Shown piece by piece: positions 41,537 to 49,029 of a stretch of DNA of 64,000 bases. This DNA comes from a virus. The position numbers and the translations under genes are program-made. Below the pieces are notes generated by a model, which was not told the DNA's origin, made no database searches, and saw only the letters and a program-made list of their open reading frames with translations. Location: the IMG/VR virus record IMGVR_UViG_3300025438_000007, positions 45,120 to 109,119 of that record. One strand, 5' to 3'. Every line of letters begins with the position of its first letter. Positions within the stretch are counted from its first letter, which is position 1.

Positions 41537-42081
41537 TATTCGCTTTTAAGTGCTGCTTGTTTCTCCAAGGTAATCATGTGACACAGAGCGATGGTGTAGC
41601 TGTCGCACATATCGAAATTTTCATCCATAAGCTTCCTTGACTTCGGACCGTATTTCCAATTCAAAAGAGGCTGCAATTTACATACTTCCTCCCACACTTG
41701 AGATTTGCTTTCAGAGCCTTTTTTTCCAAATTTCACATGCGGGTATGCAGTTTTTCGTGCAGAGTTTACGTTGTAGTATACTGGCTCTATTCCCCAGGTT
41801 TTATAGCATACAGCCGAAATCATTCCGTTAAAGAAATTAAGCAATCCGATTGTTGTAGCAGAAGAGAATTTTCCAGCGAACTTTTTAAGCGGTTCCTCTA
41901 TAGCAATATATGTCAGTTCCATTTTACTTATTTCACTTAAATGCTCCTCGAAGTGTTTTAGCTTTTCAAAAAGAGTTTGTTTTGGACGCATTTTAACGTA
42001 CCCAATCTTGAGCATGTCTCCATCTTCTGAAAAAAGTGTGTACCCAATACAGGTGGTTGATATATCTAATCCTAAAATCAT
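41536..42081 (-). CDS. RuvC-like Holliday-junction resolvase
   Basis: A 181-residue RNase H-fold nuclease. It starts MILGLDISTTCIGYTLF (first catalytic Asp6), has YIAIEEPLKKF (Glu62/63) and ends with DENFDMCDSYTIALCH (acidic pair near 155-160). This is the RuvC/poxvirus-resolvase layout of phage junction resolvases. It lies in the recombination block with Mre11-Rad50. Its start overlaps the upstream stop by 4 bases. The specific substrate is inferred from the family. Confidence 0.85.
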   Translation of the reverse strand: MILGLDISTTCIGYTLFSEDGDMLKIGYVKMRPKQTLFEKLKHFEEHLSEISKMELTYIAIEEPLKKFAGKFSSATTIGLLNFFNGMISAVCYKTWGIEPVYYNVNSARKTAYPHVKFGKKGSESKSQVWEEVCKLQPLLNWKYGPKSRKLMDENFDMCDSYTIALCHMITLEKQAALKSE

Positions 42082-42266
42082 TTTTCTTCTGTATCTTTTT
42101 TAAGGTTGTCAACAATCCCAGCCTGTAGATAAGTAACATGTTCTAGCATAACTTCCTTTATCGTTTTCTTCTCAGGAGCCGTCAGGGTAAGCCCTTCTGA
42201 TTTGAGGATACTCAAAAGTGTGGAAATGATTGTTATTCTTTCTGCAATTGAAATTGTTCTTATCAT
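42078..42266 (-). CDS. small helical protein of unknown function
   Basis: A 62-residue protein, helical (AERITIISTLLSILKSEGLT, EKKTIKEVMLEHVTYLQAG). No family recognised. First gene of the leftward set with the RuvC-like gene and phosphatase. A terminator for the tail genes upstream lies just before it. Confidence 0.6.
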   Translation of the reverse strand: MIRTISIAERITIISTLLSILKSEGLTLTAPEKKTIKEVMLEHVTYLQAGIVDNLKKDTEEK

Positions 42267-42276
42267 GTTTAATGAT

Positions 42277-42311
42277 AAAAAAAGCCTTGACGAATATCAA
42301 GGCTTTTTTAT
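42277..42311 (-). terminator. rho-independent terminator
   Basis: An AAAAAAAGCCTTGA / TCAAGGCTTTTTT hairpin with loop CGAATA lies 16 bases downstream of the stop of the 370-residue structural gene (42327). It separates the late structural operon from the DNA-metabolism genes and is A/T-flanked on both sides. Confidence 0.85.
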
Positions 42312-42326
42312 TTGTAGTGTTACTGG

Positions 42327-43439
42327 TTATACGTCCAGTTCCAATGTAAATGTTAATACTCCAGTGTACCCTTTCTCTTTAGCTCTGTCCAGTTTAGCAA
42401 TAGCTAAAAGCTCTTCCTCTTTGTTGTAGAGCCCGATTTCGGTTACATAAGTTGAATCAAAGTTGTTTGTTCCAAGAGTGTACTCTTGAAGGTTTTCAGA
42501 GAAGTTCCACGTTGGGTTGTTTGTAAAGTGAAATTCTCCTGGAAGAGCCATGCAAACGACTGATGTTTTAAAACTAATGTTTAAGTCGTAAAACTGAGCA
42601 GTACTTCCTGAGCCAAACCAGATATCTGTTGTTCCAACCCCAGAGTTTGCATATGCGTGTGGGGTTGTTTTTCCAGATGCCCACGGGATTTGATTTACAA
42701 TCATCGGGTGAGTTAACACCATATATCCTTTGTCTAGCGCTGCAAACCCAACAGGGACATCATAGTTGTATCCTTGGTTTGTTGTGGTTGGGTAAATTTC
42801 AGGTACTGCGGCGGCAAGATTTACTTGGCTCCAGGGTCTTTGGTCAGAATTAATGTCGATTTGCACCCCATCTGGGTGCAAGTTTTGATATGCTGTTGCC
42901 GAAGGTCTGTCAAGATAGCTTGATGTATTCCAAGTGGTTTGACTCGCTTTGTTAACGCCGTTTCCGTCTGTGGTTCCTGTATAAGGAAGGTTAATTTCAT
43001 CACAAAACAAAAATGCAATATTCTTACCTAGAAGGGCGTTTTCGCTCTTCTTCTCCAGTATGTTGTATGTTGACGACACAATTGTTTTAGCGGTCCAATT
43101 GGGGTTATCTGCTATTCCATGTTGAGGAACTGTAAACGTAATGGAACGTCCATCTATCATCTCACTGTAGAAGCTTCTTGGAATAGGCGCTATTACAATT
43201 TTACCGACATTTAGCTGATAAATCTCAGGATGTGCGGAAGCCATTGTACTTCCTGATGCTAAATCTGCTGCAATGTGTGGAAGGTTAAATGACACAAAGT
43301 AATTAGCTTCTGTAGAAGTCAGCCCAGTCCTAAAACACGCAGTGTATGTCAGGTCAGACGTAGCAACAGACTTTAGTGATGCAGTCTCACTCTTTGTTGA
43401 AATAACACTCTGTATTGGTTTTTGAAAATTACTTGGCAT
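42327..43439 (-). CDS. tail/baseplate structural protein
   Basis: A 370-residue protein. Its C-terminus (STYVTEIGLYNKEEELLAIA, then LTFTLELDV) is the same module that ends the 702- and 732-residue genes upstream (TYITEIG.LN..GLLVAVGKP, then LQLKLEF). The rest is Thr/Ser/Asn-rich beta-type sequence. It is last in the leftward structural operon, followed by a terminator. Probably a baseplate or tail-fibre component sharing a docking domain. The module is seen directly; the role is inferred. Confidence 0.75.
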   Translation of the reverse strand: MPSNFQKPIQSVISTKSETASLKSVATSDLTYTACFRTGLTSTEANYFVSFNLPHIAADLASGSTMASAHPEIYQLNVGKIVIAPIPRSFYSEMIDGRSITFTVPQHGIADNPNWTAKTIVSSTYNILEKKSENALLGKNIAFLFCDEINLPYTGTTDGNGVNKASQTTWNTSSYLDRPSATAYQNLHPDGVQIDINSDQRPWSQVNLAAAVPEIYPTTTNQGYNYDVPVGFAALDKGYMVLTHPMIVNQIPWASGKTTPHAYANSGVGTTDIWFGSGSTAQFYDLNISFKTSVVCMALPGEFHFTNNPTWNFSENLQEYTLGTNNFDSTYVTEIGLYNKEEELLAIAKLDRAKEKGYTGVLTFTLELDV

Positions 43440-43502
43440 CGTTTATATTATTATTGATGTTGAGATTTTTTTGTTGGATTTTTTTTGACTATGTACCAGT
43501 GA

Positions 43503-44054
43503 TTAACCTTGTCCGAGTCCGACACCATCGCCGCCTTCAGTAGGTCCGCCAGGTCCGCCGCCAATCTGTAAACCAGTATAATTAAACCTTACCTCAAAAG
43601 TTAAGGAGTTCTCAGACTGAAGTGTTTGACGTCCGTAAGATGTAAAAACAAGCTTCCTGTAACGAATCATACTAGAATTAAGCGCGGCACGACCATTGTT
43701 AATCCATGTTTTTATGTCAGCAATCATGCTATCTGGCAAAGCAGTTTCATAATCTCTATACCCGTCTGTATATGTTGCGTCTTTTTTAGCAAAAGTCACA
43801 TATAAAGTCGAATTTGAGATTGAATTCGTGTCAGTCGGGTCTGGAAAAGTGAGTTTTAAAAAATGAGACCCTTCTCCTGTGCTATCGGTAAGAGGTATAA
43901 CTTTCTTGTTTCCTGTAGCCAAAGTAGAGACAGTAATACCTTGAGCATAAGGCCCAAATATTTTGTGCCCCTCAGAAATAACTGTCTCGTTGTTGGTTGT
44001 CGCCAGAGTCACCTTTCGGAAGACTACGTTTGTTGGGCTTGGATTGTTAGGCAT
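43503..44054 (-). CDS. structural protein with Gly-rich tail
   Basis: A 183-residue protein. The N-terminal 150 residues are a mixed beta domain (VVFRKVTLATTNNETVISEG, HFLKLTFPDPTDTNS). The tail is Gly-rich (GGGPGGPTEGGDGVGLGQG). No family recognised. It sits between two genes sharing structural modules, so a baseplate role is likely. Confidence 0.65.
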   Translation of the reverse strand: MPNNPSPTNVVFRKVTLATTNNETVISEGHKIFGPYAQGITVSTLATGNKKVIPLTDSTGEGSHFLKLTFPDPTDTNSISNSTLYVTFAKKDATYTDGYRDYETALPDSMIADIKTWINNGRAALNSSMIRYRKLVFTSYGRQTLQSENSLTFEVRFNYTGLQIGGGPGGPTEGGDGVGLGQG

Positions 44055-44072
44055 TTTTAGTTTTGTTTATTG

Positions 44073-44546
44073 TTATCCTGCGTTTGGCAATTGAGTTCCA
44101 CCTGTTCCAGTTCCTGTGCCTACACCACCGCCGTCATCTGTACCTGTTCCACCACTAGTGTCACTTCCATTTGGAAGGTCATTAGAGCCTCCAAGATTAA
44201 CAGATATATCTAAAACATTGTCGGTCAAGTTTGTGCCGTAAAGAACATCTTGGGAAACAAGTTGGTCAAAGTTTTCAAAAAATAACTGGTTGCGCTGTTC
44301 GTAATTCACAGAAGTCTTTAAACAACCCTCGCTTTTTCCAGAAATATCTGGGACTTCACCTGAAATTAGTGTAATCGTTGTTTTGTAATTGACGTCGGGG
44401 TCTCCTAGGGCAAATGACTTAATCTCAAAGAGGTCATCTCCGAACGCGTCGAAACGAATATTGCTCTTATTGAAAAGATATTCACGACCTTTGTCGGTCA
44501 AATATGCTTTCGCATAAAGTGTGTCTGCTGATGCTATGAATCCCAT
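44073..44546 (-). CDS. baseplate-type protein with shared N-terminal module
   Basis: A 157-residue protein. The N-terminus (LYAKAYLTDKGREYLFNKSN, then FALGDPDVNY) matches the start of the 702- and 732-residue proteins (ISVKLTNKGRKELALGRLNF, then SDREINY). This 'LTdkGRxxL ... sDxExNY' module is known at the N-terminus of tail and baseplate proteins in Bacteroidota-type and T4-like phages. The C-terminus is a Gly/Thr-rich linker. A late-type motif lies at 44566-44573. Confidence 0.72.
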   Translation of the reverse strand: MGFIASADTLYAKAYLTDKGREYLFNKSNIRFDAFGDDLFEIKSFALGDPDVNYKTTITLISGEVPDISGKSEGCLKTSVNYEQRNQLFFENFDQLVSQDVLYGTNLTDNVLDISVNLGGSNDLPNGSDTSGGTGTDDGGGVGTGTGTGGTQLPNAG

Positions 44547-44565
44547 TTTTTTTATTCTCTTTCTA

Positions 44566-44573
44566 GTAAATAG
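44566..44573 (-). promoter_or_regulatory. late-promoter-like motif CTATTTAC
   Basis: Minus strand reads AAACTATTTACTAGAAAG, 19 bases before the ATG at 44546. Confidence 0.55.
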
Positions 44574-44582
44574 TTTCTCTTA

Positions 44583-46691
44583 TTAAAAATCTAGCTCTAA
44601 TTGGAAGGTTAAATACCTTGCCGAGCTTTTCTTAATAGGATAAGTAGGCTTCCCTACAGCCACAAGTAAGCCTTGGTCGTTAAGTATGCCTATTTCGGTT
44701 ATATATGTGTTTGCGTCTTCTGCCCCATCAAAACCTCCGTTATTAGAAGCGTTGAACTCGCTGTCTTTTGCTACAATTGTAAACACAGTTTTGTAGGTGG
44801 TAGACATTATTTTTGTTTTGATGTTTCCAAAGAAGAAATCTTCGTTTCCATATGTCATCCCAGTAAGATTTAAATAATCACTGTTGAATGTGAAACCGCT
44901 TGAAACCCCATATAAATTATTGCTGGGTCCAGCAATAAAATTTGGCTGAGTTGTCCCTGATTTTATGTCATCTAGAGAGACAATAAATTGCTGCCCCTGT
45001 AAGTATGTTGGGTCGATGGTTGTGTGTGTTGACTCACCAGAGTAAACTCCATTACCAAACGCTTTAATATCAGAGGCGCCAGACCACTTTCCTGGGTGCA
45101 ACGCATCCAAGCCTTTGTCTTCATCTTTTCTAACTTCTTGAACTAAAATCTGAACTTTATTGGCACTCCACCCTGTTCCAGAGTATGTAGTGAACCCTGC
45201 TGTGTTCCTTAGGTAGGGGAATGCTTTAGTTGGAAATGAGCACGTTAAATACTGAGCATATCCGTTTTCGTCAGTAAAGCCTTCAACCTTACTTATATAT
45301 CCACAATGCATAGCTTGCTTGTAACCGTAGGAATCTGTTGAGCTGTATGGAGTTTTAGATTGAGTAAAATATGTTACATAGTAGTAATGGTCGCTTCTCA
45401 ATAGCCCTGACGTATTCATTACTGTAGAAGGAGACTTTGGTGCAGACTGACTTCCAACAATCAAAGGAGGGAGCGTGTGGTTACGGTCGGTCTTATAAGA
45501 CATTGCCGTCAATAACTCAGGGTCTGTAACTACAATAAGTTTTAGCTTATTATAGATTCTTCCCACAATTAAAGCACTACTTGAAGTCCCATCCTTTAAT
45601 AGGGTGAATGAGGTTTTCGCTGCTTGGTCAAAATACACATCGCTTCCTTCGTCTGTAAATCTCTGGCCACTCTCATAAGCTTGTCCTGGGTTAGCACTTT
45701 TTCGATGCCACATAATGCTGGGCATGTCAACCTGAGTTGTTCCTGGGACTAATTGTTCAGCATATGTATTTCCCGTGTACTTATTAGAGTAGTGAATAAA
45801 CCCTACTTGTCTCAAGTCATCTTCGAATCCAAAATATTGTTTTGTGCCACTATACTCTTTGGAGGCAAAAGTAGAATAACTATATCCTGTGTTGGCTCCT
45901 ATAGCCATTTTTGTTTGACCAATCTCTCTTGACGTTCTTACAATATTTAAGTTCCAGACTGGACAATTTTCCGTTGCTCCAGAGCCATAGTATGTTTCTA
46001 CGCCATTCCAAGGATATTCATACCAAGCAACGTTTCTTGTGCCTGAAGCAAATATAGGAACAGGCCTGTCTACTCGTATTGAATCAACAGAAGCATCTGC
46101 CGTTCTTATCCTATAAAATAAATCCACAAACGGGGCAGTACTAATTAATTGCGGTTCTGAGCCTATAGGTGCAGAATACCTTAAAAGCAGGAGATTTCCG
46201 CCTCCTAGCATTACTTCGGTTGAGGAGCTCCACGTAGCTGGTCCACTAATTAACCCTGTTGTTGTTTGTCCGCTCCTGATGTATCTGCTTGGATGCAATA
46301 TGTAATCATTAACAGTTGCTGAGTCAGCTGTTGTTGCAGACCAGAATCCGACTGAGCTAGTTTGAGCCGTAGCAATCTGTTTTGTCACGAACACTTTTGA
46401 CGTTAAATCTAAAGCATTTGTTCCATCAAAGTTTAATGTCGGAAGGGCAGGTTGGTTATCGTGTGGTTCCATAACCCTGCTTTTGCAGATGTTAAACATC
46501 TCTGTGGCTGGAGGATTAAGGTTTGCAAAATAAGGTGTATCTGGATATCTTCTATTGAACTCGTAATTGATTTCTCTATCGGAAACCACTGCTTGACTAA
46601 AATTTAGCCTACCCAATGCCAATTCCTTTCGGCCCTTGTTGGTGAGCTTAACACTGATAAATGTGGTTGGTTCTTGTTGCAAAAAAGCCAT
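44583..46691 (-). CDS. large baseplate/tail protein, paralogue of 46722-48917
   Basis: A 702-residue protein. It has the 'KLTNKGRKELALG' N-terminal module and the 'TYITEIGILNDQGLLVAVGK' C-terminal module. Between them are long stretches of clear similarity to the 732-residue neighbour, for example CPVWNLNIVRTSREIG, KVQILVQEV and DALHPGKWSG. It is therefore a tandem duplicate of that gene. Late-type motif at 46707-46714. Likely a baseplate wedge or fibre-network component; no enzymatic motif. Confidence 0.78.
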   Translation of the reverse strand: MAFLQQEPTTFISVKLTNKGRKELALGRLNFSQAVVSDREINYEFNRRYPDTPYFANLNPPATEMFNICKSRVMEPHDNQPALPTLNFDGTNALDLTSKVFVTKQIATAQTSSVGFWSATTADSATVNDYILHPSRYIRSGQTTTGLISGPATWSSSTEVMLGGGNLLLLRYSAPIGSEPQLISTAPFVDLFYRIRTADASVDSIRVDRPVPIFASGTRNVAWYEYPWNGVETYYGSGATENCPVWNLNIVRTSREIGQTKMAIGANTGYSYSTFASKEYSGTKQYFGFEDDLRQVGFIHYSNKYTGNTYAEQLVPGTTQVDMPSIMWHRKSANPGQAYESGQRFTDEGSDVYFDQAAKTSFTLLKDGTSSSALIVGRIYNKLKLIVVTDPELLTAMSYKTDRNHTLPPLIVGSQSAPKSPSTVMNTSGLLRSDHYYYVTYFTQSKTPYSSTDSYGYKQAMHCGYISKVEGFTDENGYAQYLTCSFPTKAFPYLRNTAGFTTYSGTGWSANKVQILVQEVRKDEDKGLDALHPGKWSGASDIKAFGNGVYSGESTHTTIDPTYLQGQQFIVSLDDIKSGTTQPNFIAGPSNNLYGVSSGFTFNSDYLNLTGMTYGNEDFFFGNIKTKIMSTTYKTVFTIVAKDSEFNASNNGGFDGAEDANTYITEIGILNDQGLLVAVGKPTYPIKKSSARYLTFQLELDF

Positions 46692-46706
46692 ATGGGAAAG
46701 TTTATC

Positions 46707-46714
46707 TTAAATAG
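46707..46714 (-). promoter_or_regulatory. late-promoter-like motif CTATTTAA
   Basis: Minus strand reads AGACTATTTAAGATAAAC, 15 bases before the ATG at 46691. It deviates from the core at the last base. Confidence 0.45.
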
Positions 46715-46721
46715 TCTTGGT

Positions 46722-48917
46722 TTAAAATTCTAATTTCAATTGGAGCACTTTCCATTCTCCGCTACCTTTTCGAATAGGGCGCGTCGGTTTCCCGACAGCT
46801 ACAAGTTCTCCATCAGAATTTAGTACTCCTATTTCTGTAATGTATGTGTTGTCATTTTTTTCTGCATCGAATGAAGAATTCTGTGAGCTGTTTAATTCTC
46901 CGCCCTCAACAACTAAAGTGATGTACGTATCATATCGCACTTTCTTTTTAGCAGTCTTAATATTTCCAAAGAAGTGATTTTCTGAACCCAAAGCTAATCC
47001 GTTATTTTTTTCATCATTGTAAAGATTAAAATAGTCATGCAACTCGTATATGTTTCTGGTTGAGCCACTTAAAAGGAGAGGCATTGTGTCGCCAGATGTT
47101 ATATCGGCTTGCGAAACAATGAACTCAGCGTTGTAAAGCTGGGACGGCTCAATTAAGCTTGAGCTTGCATGTCCAAAAGAAAACACTCCTGCAGGGTCTT
47201 GGTTTTGCGCATTTTTGTTCAAGCTTGAACAACCAGACCACTTTCCAGGATGCAAGCTATCTGCACCTCCGTCCCTGTTTACAGGTACTTCTTGAACTAA
47301 TATTTGAACTTTACTAGCTCCCCAGCCTGTTCCTGAGAATGATTCAAACGTTTGACTGTTTCTCATGTACGGAAGCTGGCCCTGAGGAAAAGTTCCTTTA
47401 AGGTGTTTGTGGTATCCATTTTCGTCCGTGTGACCGCTTAGTTTTTGAACATAACCACAGTGCATGTAATAGTGATGCCCAAAATTTCTACCTTCAAGAT
47501 AAGCGTTTGAGCTCAGTTCTCCCAATTCACCTGGGCTCATGTAATAGGTCATGTAGTAGTTATGATTACTTTTCATAAACCCAGGCTTCTTGCCAGTGTC
47601 GAACTGAGGCTTAGGGCTTGACACAGAAGAGAAATTCATTGGCGGAAGTGTCCAGTTTCTATTTGACTTATATGACAACGCCGTCAATAGTTCTGGGTCT
47701 GTTAAAACAATCGTTTTAAGGTCGTAGTAAACTCGACCAACTGTTAATGGACTTCCTGTAACAGCGTCACGAAGGAGTGTATATGATGTTCCCGCTTTTT
47801 TATCTTGATAGATAGTACTTCCGTAATCTGTAAATCTATGGCCAGAGCTTATAGCTGTTCCACTTATGAAAAGATTCCCGCTTTCATCTGTGGCTCTGTG
47901 CCAAAGTAAATCAGGGATGTCTACCTCAGTGGCGCCTGGAATTATGGAATCCCAGTAGGTTTGACCTGATGATTCATTGGAGTAATGCAAGAAGCCTACT
48001 TGTCTTTGATTTTCATCAAAGTCAAACATTTCTTTTGCCCCTGCGTATGGAACAGAGCCGTAGTTGGTGTAGCTATGGCCTATGTTCCCTCCTACAGCTT
48101 TTCTTTTGTGTCCAATTTCCCTTGATGTTCTTACGATGTTTAAATTCCAAACAGGGCAATTTACTGTTACGGCGGAGCCATAGTAGTTATCTACGGCGTC
48201 AAATTCATAGACAAAATATGGTAGAGGCTTGTCTTGCCCAGACTGAGCAGCAATAAAAGGAGGGTTTCGGTCTAAAGTTCTCCTGCCTGAAGAAATTTCA
48301 TTTGTTACGCGATACCATTTAGAAATCATTGCCACGTCGTTATAGCGAGCATTTGACATCCCTAAGAACCCATTAGCGGTGTTAATAGACGTGGTAGTGC
48401 GTAAATACAACAGCTGACCCAATTTTGGCAATACTCCAGCTAGAAGGTTGGAGGTACCAAAAACGAAGTCAATAGCTCCTTCTTGTATGCTTGTGCTGTT
48501 TGAGCCTGAGTAAACCCAGTTATTTTTTAGCAGGTATCGCCCAATCTTGTGTTTGTTACCATTCGTTAATGCGCTCCAAAATCCTACAGAATCCGTTTGA
48601 GCAGTTGTTGTCTCGTTTTTTACGTGCACTCTTGAGTTTAGCGAGTAAGGTTGAGAGCCGTCATAATTTATTGGACTTAGAGCAGGGTGGTCATCTTTTG
48701 GTGAAAAAATGCTGTTTCCACTTAAAGCTAGTTCGGTGCCGCTATTTGGGTTTAGATTCCAAAGCGTATCATACCTACGGTCAAAAGAGTAGTTTGTTTC
48801 TCTATCCGATAACACGGCTTGGTCGAAAGTCAAGTTACCTTGAGCCAGTCGTCTTCGTCCTGTGTCGGTTAGTTTTATGTTTATGTACGTGTTGTCGTCC
48901 TGAGTGAGAAATGACAT
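46722..48917 (-). CDS. large baseplate/tail protein, paralogue of 44583-46691
   Basis: A 731-residue protein from the ATG at 48917 (the frame also opens with TTG at 48920). It shares the N-terminal module (NIKLTDTGRRRLAQGNLTFD, then SDRETNY), central segments and the C-terminal module (TYITEIGVLNSDGELVAVGK) with the 702-residue gene. Late-type motif at 48933-48940. Divergent from the tail gene at 49030. Structural role inferred from module sharing and position. Confidence 0.78.
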   Translation of the reverse strand: MSFLTQDDNTYINIKLTDTGRRRLAQGNLTFDQAVLSDRETNYSFDRRYDTLWNLNPNSGTELALSGNSIFSPKDDHPALSPINYDGSQPYSLNSRVHVKNETTTAQTDSVGFWSALTNGNKHKIGRYLLKNNWVYSGSNSTSIQEGAIDFVFGTSNLLAGVLPKLGQLLYLRTTTSINTANGFLGMSNARYNDVAMISKWYRVTNEISSGRRTLDRNPPFIAAQSGQDKPLPYFVYEFDAVDNYYGSAVTVNCPVWNLNIVRTSREIGHKRKAVGGNIGHSYTNYGSVPYAGAKEMFDFDENQRQVGFLHYSNESSGQTYWDSIIPGATEVDIPDLLWHRATDESGNLFISGTAISSGHRFTDYGSTIYQDKKAGTSYTLLRDAVTGSPLTVGRVYYDLKTIVLTDPELLTALSYKSNRNWTLPPMNFSSVSSPKPQFDTGKKPGFMKSNHNYYMTYYMSPGELGELSSNAYLEGRNFGHHYYMHCGYVQKLSGHTDENGYHKHLKGTFPQGQLPYMRNSQTFESFSGTGWGASKVQILVQEVPVNRDGGADSLHPGKWSGCSSLNKNAQNQDPAGVFSFGHASSSLIEPSQLYNAEFIVSQADITSGDTMPLLLSGSTRNIYELHDYFNLYNDEKNNGLALGSENHFFGNIKTAKKKVRYDTYITLVVEGGELNSSQNSSFDAEKNDNTYITEIGVLNSDGELVAVGKPTRPIRKGSGEWKVLQLKLEF

Positions 48918-48932
48918 CAAATTGTTTTACTG

Positions 48933-48940
48933 ATAAATAA
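48933..48940 (-). promoter_or_regulatory. late-promoter-like motif TTATTTAT
   Basis: Minus strand reads TGATTATTTATCAG, 15 bases before the ATG at 48917. Confidence 0.5.
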
Positions 48941-49007
48941 TCATCCAAAAAATAACACAGAGTGTTTCTAAAGTAAATGCACATTGAGGTTAGAATCTTT
49001 TTGATTA

Positions 49008-49015
49008 ATATTTAT
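49008..49015 (+). promoter_or_regulatory. late-promoter-like motif ATATTTAT
   Basis: Plus strand reads TTAATATTTATTGAAAAG, 14 bases before the ATG at 49030. The trailing TATTTATTGAAAAG is identical to the motif before the 1040-residue gene on the other strand. Confidence 0.6.
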
Positions 49016-49029
49016 TGAAAAGACATTCA

